NCBI GenBank assembly: GCA_036386515.1
Contig: DASVVO010000048.1
Span: 1-64,000 of the forward strand
DNA from: JAIVJZ01 sp036386515
Lineage (GTDB): Bacteria > Acidobacteriota > Blastocatellia > Pyrinomonadales > Pyrinomonadaceae
DNA length: 64,000 nt
Direction: 5' to 3'
The translations under genes and the position numbers were made by a program. This document shows, piece after piece, positions 8,929-18,594 of the stretch. Each line of letters opens with the position of its first letter. Positions within the stretch are counted from its first letter, which is position 1. The notes below the pieces were generated by a model. The model did no database searches. It was given only the letters and a program-made list of their open reading frames with translations, and was not told the origin of the DNA.

Positions 8929-10737
8929 TCAAGCGACCGTCTCGCGCACAACTTCTTCGATAGTGGTCACGCCGTTTCTAATCTTCACTAAACCCGATGA
9001 GCGCAGCGTGAGCATGCCGTTCTCGACGGCTCGCTTGCGCAGTTCGAGCGCCGACGCTCCGATCAAGATCAACTCGCGGATGTCGTCCGTGATCTCCATC
9101 ACTTCGTAGAGACCGACGCGCCCCTTGTACCCGGTGTTGTTGCACTTGGCGCAGCCACGGCCTTTGTAAATCTTCACGTCGCGCGCTTCTTCGGCCGTGA
9201 AGCCGATCTCGACGAGGGCTTCGGCGGGCGTTGGCACCGCTTCTTTGCATTCCACGCAGACGCGGCGGATGAGTCGCTGCGCCTGAATCAAGTTGACGGA
9301 GGTGGCGACGAGGAAAGGCTCGATGCCCATGTTCATGAGGCGGGAGATGGTGGAGGGCGCATCGTTGGTGTGGAGGGTGGAGAGGACGAGGTGGCCTGTG
9401 AGCGCGGCCTTGATGGCGATCTCGGCGGTTTCGAAGTCGCGGATTTCGCCGACGAGGACGATGTTCGGGTCTTGGCGCAGGAACGAACGCAAAGCGGCGG
9501 CGAAGTTCAAGCCGATCTGCTCCTTCATCTGCACCTGATTGATGCCCATGAGGTTGAACTCAACCGGGTCTTCCGCCGTCATGATGTTCGTTTCGGTCGT
9601 GTTGAGCGACTGGAGGGCGGAATAGAGCGTGTTGGTTTTGCCGGAACCCGTCGGGCCGGTGACGAGCACCATGCCGTAGGGGCGTTCGATGTTGCGCTTG
9701 AACTTGACGAGCGACTCCGGCTCGAAGCCGAGTTTCGTCATGTCGAGCATCAGCTTCTCTTTGTCGAGAAGACGCATCACGACTTTTTCGCCGAACAGCG
9801 TCGGCAAGGTCGAGACGCGGAAGTCCAACTCGCGCGAACGACCCTCGCTTCGTAGCTTGATCTTGATGCGGCCGTCCTGCGGCAGGCGTTTCTCCGAGAT
9901 GTCGAGCTTCGACATGATCTTGATGCGGGAGATGAGCGCGTCGCGCAGCCTGAGCGGCGGGTGCATCACGTCGTAGAGCACGCCGTCGATGCGGAAGCGG
10001 ATGCGCATCTCTTTCTCGTAAGGCTCGATGTGAATGTCGGAAGCCCCGCGTTGCAGCGCGTCCACGAGCAAGACGTTGACGAGGCGCACGACGGGCGCGT
10101 CCTCGCTCATGCGCGCCAAGCTCGACACGTCGATCTCGTCGTCCTCGTCTATGACCTCAACGTCTTCGCTGGCCTCCTGGTCGAAGTCCAACTGGGCGAG
10201 CGAAACCGTGTCGGACGCCATCGCGAAACCGTTGCCGTTACCGTTAGCGTGCCCGTTGCCGTTCGTCCCGGCCAGCGTGGCCTCCACCATGCTCGCCAGT
10301 TCGATCTCGCGCGTGCCGCCGTAATACTGCTCGATGGCCTCCTGCACGCCCGCTTCCGAGACGACGACCGGCTCGATGTTCAAGCCCGTCATAAACTTGA
10401 TGTCGTCCATGGCGAAGACGTTCGTGGGATCGACCATCGCCAGCGTCAAGGTCGCCCCGACGCGCGAGAGCGGCAGCACCGAGTATTTATCGGCCACTTC
10501 GCGCGGAATCAGGCGGATGACCGCGGCATCAACGTCGAACAGGTCGAGGTTGACGCTCGGCACGCCGTACTGGCGCGATAAAACGGCCGTCACCATGTCG
10601 TCGGAAACCAGACCGAGTTTGACGAGATTGAAGCCGAGCCGCCCGCCGTGTTCGCGCTGGTAGTCGAGCGCTTCGCGCAGTTGCTGCGGCGTCAGAATGT
10701 TTTCGCGGACGAGTATTTCGCCTAGTTTAGCTGACAT
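8929..10737 (-). CDS. pilB: Type IV pilus assembly ATPase PilB
   Basis: A 602-residue extension ATPase. An N-terminal GspE/MshEN domain (LGEILVRENILTPQQLREAL) is followed by a linker with Gly/Asn-rich GNGHANGNGNG near residue 170. The motor domain has Walker A GPTGSGKTNT, the Asp box (MTAEDPVEFNL), Walker B IVLVGEIRDFETA and the His box LSTLHTNDAP. A tetra-Cys zinc site follows (CVEC...CAKCNNTGYKGR). It starts the pilB-hypothetical-pilT-pilC run. Assembly of the pilus may also serve DNA uptake, since comEC and a comEA-like gene occur further along the window. Confidence 0.96.
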   Translation of the reverse strand: MSAKLGEILVRENILTPQQLREALDYQREHGGRLGFNLVKLGLVSDDMVTAVLSRQYGVPSVNLDLFDVDAAVIRLIPREVADKYSVLPLSRVGATLTLAMVDPTNVFAMDDIKFMTGLNIEPVVVSEAGVQEAIEQYYGGTREIELASMVEATLAGTNGNGHANGNGNGFAMASDTVSLAQLDFDQEASEDVEVIDEDDEIDVSSLARMSEDAPVVRLVNVLLVDALQRGASDIHIEPYEKEMRIRFRIDGVLYDVMHPPLRLRDALISRIKIMSKLDISEKRLPQDGRIKIKLRSEGRSRELDFRVSTLPTLFGEKVVMRLLDKEKLMLDMTKLGFEPESLVKFKRNIERPYGMVLVTGPTGSGKTNTLYSALQSLNTTETNIMTAEDPVEFNLMGINQVQMKEQIGLNFAAALRSFLRQDPNIVLVGEIRDFETAEIAIKAALTGHLVLSTLHTNDAPSTISRLMNMGIEPFLVATSVNLIQAQRLIRRVCVECKEAVPTPAEALVEIGFTAEEARDVKIYKGRGCAKCNNTGYKGRVGLYEVMEITDDIRELILIGASALELRKRAVENGMLTLRSSGLVKIRNGVTTIEEVVRETVA

Positions 10738-11118
10738 TTCTTGACAGTTTCCACTGGAATCGGACGCTGCTGGGGAAGAACTTGCGACGGGGCAGGCACT
10801 TACAGATTATTCGGACAAGGGAGTTGCACGCGATGCGCGTGCCTTTTGTCTTAGCGCAACGGTGATAAACATCGTTGGCAAGGTCATGTTAGCGAACATC
10901 CGGCGTAGCTGTCAAGATGAATATGCGCGGCCGCGTTTCGAAGTTCGGAGGGAGAAGGTAAGTTGCGGTTGTACAGTGGTTTCCGGGGAATGACGAGGGA
11001 TGACAGGCCATGTCAACCTGAACGCGGGTGGCGCGTGCCGTTGAGCGGAAAGTGTTAAACGCAAAAAGGCGACGCCCGTTTGAGCGTCGCCTTTTCGCGT
11101 TTGGTGTTTAAAACGAAT
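10738..11118. other. Intergenic region between pilB and the TPR gene
   Basis: This holds no convincing gene. It must carry the minus-strand pilB promoter, but I could not pick a reliable -10/-35 pair. Its only clear structure is the bidirectional terminator at 11057-11102. Confidence 0.6.
11057..11102. terminator. Bidirectional intrinsic terminator
   Basis: The arms AAACGCAAAAAGGCGACGC (11057-11075) and GCGTCGCCTTTTCGCGTTT (11084-11102) are near-perfect complements around an 8-base loop, with A and T runs on the flanks. It lies just after the stop of the minus-strand TPR gene. Confidence 0.88.
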
Positions 11119-12411
11119 CTAGGTTTTGCGTCGTCTGGTCGTGGTGGTGGCCTTGTCGGCCGGTTTCGGCTTGAGGGCTTCATTGAGTCCGGCGACGGCC
11201 TCTTCGGCGATCTGCTTGCGCGGGTCGTTCGCGGGGGCTTTGCTGGCAAACTGTTGGAGCATATCGCGCCCCTCGGCCGTTTTCGCGCCGGTCGGGTCGG
11301 ACGCGAGCGCGAGGCCGAGACCGTAGATGGCGTCGAGGTTATTCGGGCTGGCGGCCAGAATCGTCTTGTAGGCGGCGATGGACTCGTCCACGCGGCCGCC
11401 CTGGAAGAGGGCGTCGCCGAGGCTCGCCTCCGCCTTGGTCTTTTTCGCCGCGTCGGTTTCGGCGGCAATATACTCCTGAAACGCCTTGATGCCCGCCTCT
11501 GTGTCAACCTGCGCGTTGGTTTGCAGCGCGACGCGGTAAGATTCCGCGCGCTGGAACAGGTAGTCTAAATCCTCGGTCTTGGCCGCGTCGGGCGCGGCGG
11601 CGGCGCGATCCGCCTGCGGGTTGCGGTAGGTGGCGATGGCTTTCTCGGCCGTCTCGGTGGCGAGTTTCAGGTCGGCGCGGGCGGCGTCTTTGCCCGCCTG
11701 ATCCTTGGCTTTGGTGGCGACGTTGTACCTGTCAACGGCGCGCGTGCGCAGAACGATGGATTTGTTGCGATAGACGACCGCCTCGCTCGGATCGATCCCG
11801 ATGGCCTGATCGTAGAGCGTAACCGCCTCGTCGTACTTCTTCGCGCTGAACGCTTCGTTGGCAGCCTTGAAGACGGCGGGCAACTTGGCGTTGCGCTCCT
11901 CGATCTTCGCGTTCTTGGCCGTGACCTCGGCGAGTTGCCGCTCGTACTCGGCCTGTTTCTTCTTGGCCTCTTCGGGCGACAGAGCCGTCTCCCCGGCTTT
12001 AGCCGTGCTGCCCGACGACACGCCCGCGGCTCTCACGTCGGCGAGCGTAAAAGCCTTGCCGTCGCCGGGGCTGAGCGCGAAGTTGTTGTTCGGCTGCTGG
12101 CTGAGGCGGACGTTCGAGATGAAGGAAGAGGTAGCACCCGGCGCGCTCACGATGAGGGTGTAGATGCCGGCGGCATCCAGGCCGGTGTAGAGATACTCGC
12201 CCTTCTTATTCGTTTTCGCTTTTAGGGTTTGTTTAATATCGGTGCGGTGAATCTCCACCACGGCGTCGGCGACGGGAACTTCCGCCCCGTCGGCTTGTTT
12301 GAGTGTAACTTTGCCGGTGGCCGTGGTTTGAGGCTGCGCCGCGGCGGTCAGGGCGAAGGTCGCGAGCAGTAGTGCGGCGACGAAGAAGTGTGTGAATTTT
12401 GGGATACGCAT
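11119..12411 (-). CDS. Exported TPR protein with carboxypeptidase-like regulatory domain
   Basis: A 430-residue protein with signal peptide FFVAALLLATFALTAAA. Residues about 30-115 form a CarboxypepD-reg type beta-sandwich (ATGKVTLKQADGAEVPVADAVVEIHRTD ... LDAAGIYTLIVSAPG in pieces). A coiled-coil stretch (SPEEAKKKQAEYERQLAEV) leads to tetratricopeptide repeats from about 185 to 415 (AFSAKKYDEAVTLYDQAIG; ESIAAYKTILAASPN). It ends in Lys/Arg/Thr-rich residues. TPR arrays scaffold protein complexes; the partner is unknown. The gene is monocistronic, with a terminator directly after it. Confidence 0.85.
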   Translation of the reverse strand: MRIPKFTHFFVAALLLATFALTAAAQPQTTATGKVTLKQADGAEVPVADAVVEIHRTDIKQTLKAKTNKKGEYLYTGLDAAGIYTLIVSAPGATSSFISNVRLSQQPNNNFALSPGDGKAFTLADVRAAGVSSGSTAKAGETALSPEEAKKKQAEYERQLAEVTAKNAKIEERNAKLPAVFKAANEAFSAKKYDEAVTLYDQAIGIDPSEAVVYRNKSIVLRTRAVDRYNVATKAKDQAGKDAARADLKLATETAEKAIATYRNPQADRAAAAPDAAKTEDLDYLFQRAESYRVALQTNAQVDTEAGIKAFQEYIAAETDAAKKTKAEASLGDALFQGGRVDESIAAYKTILAASPNNLDAIYGLGLALASDPTGAKTAEGRDMLQQFASKAPANDPRKQIAEEAVAGLNEALKPKPADKATTTTRRRKT

Positions 12412-12557
12412 GTTGGGCTTCTCCTGTAAATGGTTCTGCGGGAAGTTTAATTTTAAACGGTGGATTCAAGCAAGTCTTCAGCCGCCGTTTAAGATGCGCG
12501 CGAAGGCCGCCCGGTTGTCGTTTGCGTGCTGCTCATATCGGATCGAGGCCGGGAAAT

Positions 12558-13289
12558 TCAAGCATAAGGAATGGGGTCGTCCACGCCCGCCGCGCGGAAG
12601 GCGCGCAGGCGCAGGGCGCACGAATCGCAACGCCCGCAAGCTCTGTCTTCCGCTTGATAGCACGACCAGGTGAGCGCGAGCGGCGCGCCGAGTTCGAGGC
12701 CGCGCCGGATGATCTCGGCCTTAGACAGGTGGATGACCGGCGTTTTGATTTCCACCCGCGTGTCGGGGCGCGTCCCGTTATCAACGGCGCGTTGAAAGGC
12801 CGCGTAAAACTCCGGGCGGCAATCGGGGTAGCCCGATGAATCTTCCTCGACCGCGCCGATATAAATGGCGCGCGCTCGCTCCACTTCCGCCCAACTCGTG
12901 GCGATGGCGAGCAGGTGCGCGTTGCGAAAAGGCACGTAGCTGGTTGGTATCGCGCGCGCGTCGAGGTCGGCGGAGGAGACCGGAATTTGCGCGTCCGTCA
13001 GAGACGAGCCGCCGATGCGCGCCAGGTACTCAATCGAGGCGACGAGCCGCCGCGTGACGCCGTAGTGATCGGCGAGTTCGTGATAGGCGCGACGCTCGCG
13101 CGCCTCCGTCCGCTGCCCGTAGGAGACGTGCAGGAACGCCAACTCCTCATACTCCGTCGCCGCGATGGCCGCCGTCACACACGAGTCCATCCCGCCCGAC
13201 ACCAGACACACGGCCAACCCCGCGCCCGCTTCGGATTCCTCCGGCTCCTCGGCCGCTTCCATTAACGCTTTGTCGTTTGATCCACCCAT
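12558..13289 (-). CDS. queC: 7-cyano-7-deazaguanine synthase QueC
   Basis: A 243-residue enzyme converting 7-carboxy-7-deazaguanine to preQ0 with ATP and ammonia, in queuosine (or deazapurine DNA modification) synthesis. It has the N-type PP-loop SGGMDS near residue 33, the LHVSYGQR pattern that follows in QueC, and the C-terminal zinc cysteines in SCYQAEDRACGRCDSC. It lies 81 bp after queE on the same strand; queD and queF are not in the window. The first 22 or so residues before AVCLVSGG are a poorly conserved extension, so the true start may be internal. Confidence 0.94.
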   Translation of the reverse strand: MGGSNDKALMEAAEEPEESEAGAGLAVCLVSGGMDSCVTAAIAATEYEELAFLHVSYGQRTEARERRAYHELADHYGVTRRLVASIEYLARIGGSSLTDAQIPVSSADLDARAIPTSYVPFRNAHLLAIATSWAEVERARAIYIGAVEEDSSGYPDCRPEFYAAFQRAVDNGTRPDTRVEIKTPVIHLSKAEIIRRGLELGAPLALTWSCYQAEDRACGRCDSCALRLRAFRAAGVDDPIPYA

Positions 13290-13370
13290 AATTTAAAAAT
13301 TGCGGATTGCGGGTCGGCAGCATTCGCGCCGCTTTCATCCCCTGCAACCACCCGCCTTCCGCAATGCCTT

Positions 13371-14018
13371 TCAGACTCCGTGAACGTCCGCGCCCCAGAT
13401 CATTTTGTGTAGTTGCATTTGCATGCGAACTTTATGAAGGCCGCTCGCCGCGACCCACCCGGCCAGGGCTTGCAAGTCGGTTCGACCCCAGACGGGCGAG
13501 ACGAGGATGGCGTGCGCGCGTCGTTCCAGGTCGTAGCGCGCGATCACGTCGCGGGCGTAGTCCCAGTCGGCGCGATCCACGACGACGAATTTGACCTCGT
13601 CGCGGTCGGGGCGCAAGGTTGAGAGGTTCGGCCAGTGGTTGCGTTCTGCTTCGCCCGAAGCCGGACATTTCACGTCGAGAATGAGTTTGGCGCGCGGGTC
13701 AACGGCTTCGGTCGAGACGTAGCCGCCCGTTTCGACGAGCACCTCGAAACCCTCATCACAGAGAGACGCGATCAGGGTGAAAGCCTCGCGCTGGGCGAGC
13801 GGTTCGCCGCCCGTCACTTCGACGAGTTGGCAATTCATCGCGCGCACCTCGGCGAGCACGTCTGCGAGCGACCTGCGCTCGCCGCCCGTGAACGTGTATT
13901 CGCTGTCGCACCACGTGCAGCGCATCGGGCAGCCCGTCAGGCGCACGAACGCGCACGGCCGCCCGGCGTGCGTTGACTCGCCTTGAATGGAACGAAAAAT
14001 TTCCGTGATGCGAAGCAT
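13371..14018 (-). CDS. queE: 7-carboxy-7-deazaguanine synthase QueE
   Basis: A 215-residue radical SAM enzyme that contracts 6-carboxytetrahydropterin to 7-carboxy-7-deazaguanine. It shows the QueE N-terminus (EIFRSIQGESTHAGRPCAFVRL), the cluster motif C-x3-C-x2-C (CPMRCTWCDSEYTF), and EVTGGEPLAQ for SAM binding. It sits upstream of queC, which uses its product, and the two are probably co-transcribed. Length is normal. Confidence 0.95.
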   Translation of the reverse strand: MLRITEIFRSIQGESTHAGRPCAFVRLTGCPMRCTWCDSEYTFTGGERRSLADVLAEVRAMNCQLVEVTGGEPLAQREAFTLIASLCDEGFEVLVETGGYVSTEAVDPRAKLILDVKCPASGEAERNHWPNLSTLRPDRDEVKFVVVDRADWDYARDVIARYDLERRAHAILVSPVWGRTDLQALAGWVAASGLHKVRMQMQLHKMIWGADVHGV

Positions 14019-14031
14019 GTGAATCGAAAAG

Positions 14032-14190
14032 TTGTCAGTTGTCCGTGGTCAGTTGTCCGTGGTCAGTTGTCTGTGGTCATCGTCCGTTGTGCTTTGACAG
14101 TTTGCCGGTGATCAGTTTGTTCAAGGCAATTTATAGCAGCTTGTGCGGCGGGCACAAACAACGGACAACTGACCACGGACAACTGGCCGC
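14032..14190. repeat. Intergenic hairpin of GTCAGTTGTCCGTG words with conserved core
   Basis: The left arm repeats TCAGTTGTCCGTGG words three times; the right arm (from about 14152) carries the complements (ACGGACAACTGACC). Between the arms is a 45-base core beginning GTTCAAGGCAATTTATAGCA that is recognisably related to the core of the repeat at 26347. This is the same element in two places, flanked by unrelated genes, and is a candidate REP/MITE-like element or structured RNA. Confidence 0.75.
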
Positions 14191-14271
14191 GTTCAATCGA
14201 CAAAGAACAACTGACGCCTCTTTCCCTGTGTTAGCATACGCGCGCGGTAGGCTGAGCATCAAACCCAAGCG

Positions 14272-15240
14272 ATGAGCCGGAAGGCGACGGCAACGGCAAC
14301 CACGGAGCAACTTTTGCGCGAGGGCACGACGCGCCTGTTGGGGCGCGCGGCGGAGGCGCGTGCGCTCGATGCGGCCGCGCTCCTGCCGCGCGTCGGCGGC
14401 GTGCTGGAGAAGTATTTGTTGCGCCACCGGCCGGAAGCCTCGGCCAGAGAAATCGCCGCTTTTCTCGACGCCTTGCGCGCCGACGAACTGTGTCTCGTCG
14501 TGGCGTGCGAGCGCGGCGATAATGCGGCGTGGTCTGATTTGATGGAGCAGTTTCGCGCGACCGTGTTGTCGGCGGCGCGCGGCGCATCGCCGAACGAGGG
14601 CGCGGCGGAGGAGTTGGCGCAGTCCGTGTGGGCTGACCTGTACGGCTTGCGCGCGCGCGGCGACGGCCAGGCGGCGGGCAAGCTGGCTTATTATTCCGGC
14701 TGCGGTTCGCTCGGCGGCTGGCTGCGCGCCGTCGTCGGTCAACTCGCCGTTGACCGGCATCGCAAGTCGGCGCGGCTCGTGCAGACCGAAGAGGCGACGG
14801 ACTTCGACCGCCTCGCGCAAGAGCAACACGAAGAGACGGACAACTTCACCGTCGCCGCCGCGCCCGATCCCGAACGCGCGCTCGCCGGGCGCGAGACGGC
14901 CGCCGCGCTCGAACGCGCGCTCGCCGCCGCGCTCGCCGCACTCGACGCCGAAGATCGGCTCCTGATCAAACTCTACTATTTCGACGACCTCAGATTGCGC
15001 GAAGCGGGCGCGGTGCTCGGCGTCCACGAGGCGACGGCGAGTCGGCGTCTGACGCGGCTGCACGGGGAAGTGCGAAAGCGCGTCGAAACGTTTCTCATTG
15101 CCGAACACGGCTGGACAAAACAAGAGGCGGCGCGCACGCTCTCAGACGCCGCGACGCATCTCGACACAGACCTGCGCCGCATGCTCGCCGGGGCGGAAAA
15201 TCCGTTGGCGAGCGAACAGCGCGAGGAACTTTACGAATGA
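14272..15240 (+). CDS. ECF-like RNA polymerase sigma factor
   Basis: A 322-residue sigma-70 family protein. Region 2 spans about 80-165 (ERGDNAAWSDLMEQF ... LGGWLRAVVGQLAVDRHRKSARL in pieces), and region 4 spans about 215-285 (LDAEDRLLIKLYYFDDLRLREAGAVLG, then the helix-turn-helix VHEATASRRLTRL). An N-terminal extension of about 75 residues and a C-terminal extension of about 35 exceed the usual ECF size. It is followed 97 bp later by a gene for a membrane anti-sigma-like protein, the typical partner arrangement. The promoter it controls is not identifiable here. Confidence 0.85.
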   Translation: MSRKATATATTEQLLREGTTRLLGRAAEARALDAAALLPRVGGVLEKYLLRHRPEASAREIAAFLDALRADELCLVVACERGDNAAWSDLMEQFRATVLSAARGASPNEGAAEELAQSVWADLYGLRARGDGQAAGKLAYYSGCGSLGGWLRAVVGQLAVDRHRKSARLVQTEEATDFDRLAQEQHEETDNFTVAAAPDPERALAGRETAAALERALAAALAALDAEDRLLIKLYYFDDLRLREAGAVLGVHEATASRRLTRLHGEVRKRVETFLIAEHGWTKQEAARTLSDAATHLDTDLRRMLAGAENPLASEQREELYE

Positions 15241-15337
15241 AGCGCGAGGCGGCGCGGAGCCGCGCAGACGCAAGATCGGAGCGCGCGGCGCGTTCTGTCA
15301 ACGGCCGGAAGTTGGATCGAGTTCGACCGGAAGTTTA

Positions 15338-16720
15338 ATGAAAGCAGAGTTCGACAAAGAGATAGATTCGATGTTGCGCGAGCGGGCGCGACGCGGGCGT
15401 GCCGCATCCGGCGAACCGGGCGCGGGCGTCGGTGTCGGCGCGCCGTCGGCCGCGCACCTCGATGCGGACGAACAGAGCGCGTATGCGGAGAACGCGCTGC
15501 CCGCGGCGGCGCGCGCCTATTACGCGGCGCATCTCGCGGACTGCGACGATTGCCGTCGCGGCGTGACGCAACTCGCGCTCGCCGCGGGCATCGCGGCACA
15601 GTTGGAGTCGCGCGAAGCCGCGACGGGGCAGACAGTTTCGACGCCGCACGACGGCTGGCGCGCACGCCTCGGCGCGTTGCTTGCCCCGCGCGCATGGCGT
15701 TACGCCGCGCCCGCGTTGGCGTTGCTCCTCGTCGGCGCGGTGTCGCTCATCGTGTTCATGCGCCGGTCGCCGGGAGAAAGTTCTATCGCGCAACGCGACG
15801 CGTCGGAGATGTCGGAGAGGCAGAGACCGGCCGCGGCGCAACCCGCCGAAACCCATCACGCGCCGCAAAACGACAACAACGCGACGACGGCTATCGCCTC
15901 TCCCGATCAGAGCGGGGCGGTTGCGCCGGACGCGAACTCGACCGCGCCGAACCCGGCCGCGCCTCCGTCGAAAGAAGAGGTCGCCGCGAACAGCGAGCGC
16001 GCGGAAAGGGTTACGCCACAGTTAGGCGGGAGCGTCGCCAGTGACTCGGTCGCGCCGTCCGCGCCCGCGCCTGTAACCAGCGGCGGCGCAACCGGCGGCG
16101 CAGTCTCCGCGTTGCCCATGCCGACGCCCGCGCCCGTCGCCGAGATGCGCGTGGTCACGCCCGAATCGTCAGAGGCGAAAACGAGGAGCGGCGAGCGCGC
16201 CGCCGAGTTGGCGCGGCTCGAAAACAGACCCGGCGAATTAGACAACCGCGCGTATGAAAATCGCCGGCGCGAGCGGATCAGCGGCCCGCAGCGCAACAAC
16301 GAACAGGTGCGGAACACGCACCCGGCCGATGCGGACGACGCACGCGACCGCGCCGACAAACAAGACGGAACCTTTGCGCGGAACGCGCCCCCGCCGCCCG
16401 CCGCCACCGCCGCGAAACGTACCCGTCGCGAGATGGATCGCGGCCAGGATGAGACGCGCCCCGCGCAGGATGCCGAGCGGGGCGAAGGCGCGGGGGCGGC
16501 GGCCGAAACGCGCAACGTCGGCGGGAGAAAATTCCGCCGTCAGGGCGCGGCGTGGGTTGACACGGCCTACCGCGCGGGACAGTCGCAGACAATCGTGCGG
16601 CGCAACTCCGAACAGTTCCGCGCGCTCGTCGCCGACGAACCGGAACTGCGCCGCATCGCCGCCGCGCTCGGCGGCGATGTCACCGTCGTCTGGAAAGGCC
16701 GCGCCTACCGCTTTCGCTGA
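15338..16720 (+). CDS. Membrane anti-sigma factor-like protein
   Basis: A 460-residue protein read from ATG at 15338; the frame is open further upstream, but that part overlaps the sigma gene and lacks family features. The N-terminus has a zinc-finger anti-sigma pattern (AHLADCDDCRRG, a Hx3Cx2C arrangement). It is followed by one membrane helix (YAAPALALLLVGAVSLIVFM, about residues 120-140) and a long Pro/Ala/Glu-rich disordered periplasmic region with many Arg. The C-terminal 60 residues are better ordered (FRRQGAAWVDTAYRAGQ). It probably holds the adjacent sigma factor at the membrane until an envelope signal releases it. Confidence 0.78.
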   Translation: MKAEFDKEIDSMLRERARRGRAASGEPGAGVGVGAPSAAHLDADEQSAYAENALPAAARAYYAAHLADCDDCRRGVTQLALAAGIAAQLESREAATGQTVSTPHDGWRARLGALLAPRAWRYAAPALALLLVGAVSLIVFMRRSPGESSIAQRDASEMSERQRPAAAQPAETHHAPQNDNNATTAIASPDQSGAVAPDANSTAPNPAAPPSKEEVAANSERAERVTPQLGGSVASDSVAPSAPAPVTSGGATGGAVSALPMPTPAPVAEMRVVTPESSEAKTRSGERAAELARLENRPGELDNRAYENRRRERISGPQRNNEQVRNTHPADADDARDRADKQDGTFARNAPPPPAATAAKRTRREMDRGQDETRPAQDAERGEGAGAAAETRNVGGRKFRRQGAAWVDTAYRAGQSQTIVRRNSEQFRALVADEPELRRIAAALGGDVTVVWKGRAYRFR

Positions 16721-16726
16721 ATAAAT

Positions 16727-16905
16727 GACGGATGACAAGTGACGGGTGACAGGTGAAAAATATTTACCTGTCGCCCGCTTCTCATGTAAGGTGTACCACT
16801 CAAGAGCCGGTTCGGCTGACAATTAACCACAAGCGAAAACAGTGCGTCGGGTTGAACTCGCGGATTTGCCCCCGTCACCCGTCACTTGTCACCCGTCACT
16901 CATCC
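16727..16905. repeat. Intergenic hairpin of GTGACGGGTGACAGG words
   Basis: The left arm (16727-16760) is made of ATGACAAGTGACGGGTGACAGG words and the right arm (16866-16905) of their complements (CCCGTCACTTGTCACCCG). The two are separated by about 100 bases of non-repeat sequence. The right arm abuts the start of the acyl-CoA synthetase gene, so the fold could affect its translation. A related copy is at 22750. Confidence 0.7.
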
Positions 16906-16915
16906 GAGGTCTTCC

Positions 16916-18505
16916 ATGATCTTCCGCAGTCCCTATCCGCCGATCGAGCTTCCTCCGACGCCGCTGACGCCCTTCGTGCTGGCGCGTGCGCGCGAGCGCG
17001 GCGACAAGCCCGCGTTGATCGACGCCGTGAGCGGGCGCGCCATCACCTACCGGCAACTCGACGAGGCGGTGCGTCGCGTCGCCGCCGGACTCGCCGCGCG
17101 CGGGTTCGGCAAAGGCGACGTGTTCGCGATCTACAGTCCGAACCTCCCGGAGTATGCCGTCGCCTTTCACGCCGTCTCGCTCGTCGGTGGAACGCTGACG
17201 ACGCTCAACCCGCTCTACACGACGGAGGAGGCCGCGCATCAACTCAAAGACGCGCGCGCGAAATATTTGCTGACCGCGCCCGCGCTCCTCGATAAGGCGC
17301 AGGAGGCCGCCGCGCAGGCGGGCGTCGAAGAGGTGTTCGTCTTCGGCGAGTGCGAGGGCGCGACGCCGTTCGCCGCGCTCTCTGCGAACGAGGGGGCGGG
17401 CGAAGGAGCGGATGCGCCGCAGGTTGAGATAGACCCGGCCGTGGATGTGGTGGCGCTCCCGTATTCGAGCGGGACGACGGGGCTGCCGAAGGGCGTCATG
17501 CTCACGCACCACAACCTGATCGCGAACACGTTGCAGGTGCAGGCGTGCGACCTGATCGACGAGTCGGACACGCTCGTCTGCGTGCTGCCGCTGTTTCACA
17601 TCTACGGGATGGTCGTCATCATGAACGTCGGCCTCTACGCGGGCGCGCGCATCGTCGTCATGCCGCGCTTCGACCTCGAAACGTTCCTCACCGTCTTGCA
17701 GGACTACGGCGTGACGCTGGCGCACGTCGTGCCGCCGATCATGCTCGCGCTCGCGCAACACCCCGCCGTGGACAACTACGATCTCTCGAAACTCAAGACG
17801 CTCTTTTCCGGCGCGGCTCCCTTGAGCGAACAACTCGCGCGCGCCTGCGCCGAACGGCTCGGCTGCAACATCCGGCAGGGCTACGGCATGACGGAGACCA
17901 GCCCGGCCATCCACCTCACGGACGCCGAGTTCGATTGGTCGAAGTGCGGCTCGATTGGCCGGTGCGTGCCGAACACGGAATGCCAAATCGTGGACGTGGA
18001 GACGGGCGAGCTTTTAGGCTACGGGCGCGCAGGCGAGATTTGCATGCGCGGGCCGCAGATGATGAAGGGCTATCTCAACCGCCCCGAAGCCACCGCCGCG
18101 ACGATCGACGCCGACGGCTGGCTGCACACCGGCGACATCGGCTACTGCGACGAGAGCGGCCACTTCTTCATCGTGGATCGCTTGAAGGAATTGATCAAAT
18201 ATAAAGGCATGCAGGTGGCCCCGGCGGAACTCGAAGCGTTGCTCCTGACACACCCGTCGGTCGCGGATGCGGCCGTCGTGCCCGTCGCCGACGAGGAAGC
18301 GGGCGAATTGCCGAAAGCGTTCGTCGTCCGCAAGGCGGGCGCGGCGGGCGAGGGCTGCGGCGCGGAAGAGTTGATGGCCTTCGTCGCCGCGCGCGTTGCG
18401 CCTTACAAGAAGATACGCCGGGTGGAATTTATCGAGCAGATTCCGAAGTCGGCCTCCGGCAAAATCCTGCGCCGCCTGCTCGTCGAGCGCGAACGCGCGA
18501 AGTGA
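16916..18505 (+). CDS. AMP-forming acyl-CoA synthetase (4-coumarate-CoA ligase type)
   Basis: A 529-residue member of the ANL superfamily, which activates a carboxylic acid as acyl-AMP and transfers it to CoA. The motifs are complete: P-loop YSSGTTGLPKGVMLTH, the A5 motif QGYGMTETSP, the A8 hinge region (LHTGDIGYCDESGHFFIVDRLKELIKYKG) and the catalytic Lys in KSASGKILRR. Start 16916 was preferred because the family begins here and the upstream frame lies inside the repeat. The order of motifs resembles plant-type 4CL and long-chain synthetases; the exact substrate cannot be read. No pathway partners are adjacent. Confidence 0.88.
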   Translation: MIFRSPYPPIELPPTPLTPFVLARARERGDKPALIDAVSGRAITYRQLDEAVRRVAAGLAARGFGKGDVFAIYSPNLPEYAVAFHAVSLVGGTLTTLNPLYTTEEAAHQLKDARAKYLLTAPALLDKAQEAAAQAGVEEVFVFGECEGATPFAALSANEGAGEGADAPQVEIDPAVDVVALPYSSGTTGLPKGVMLTHHNLIANTLQVQACDLIDESDTLVCVLPLFHIYGMVVIMNVGLYAGARIVVMPRFDLETFLTVLQDYGVTLAHVVPPIMLALAQHPAVDNYDLSKLKTLFSGAAPLSEQLARACAERLGCNIRQGYGMTETSPAIHLTDAEFDWSKCGSIGRCVPNTECQIVDVETGELLGYGRAGEICMRGPQMMKGYLNRPEATAATIDADGWLHTGDIGYCDESGHFFIVDRLKELIKYKGMQVAPAELEALLLTHPSVADAAVVPVADEEAGELPKAFVVRKAGAAGEGCGAEELMAFVAARVAPYKKIRRVEFIEQIPKSASGKILRRLLVERERAK

Positions 18506-18594
18506 AACGCACACGGAGCGCGAAGTGAAACGCGCGTCGCGCGCAATGAATCTGAAACACACAGCGTCAAACGCACCGGGGATAAATCATACTC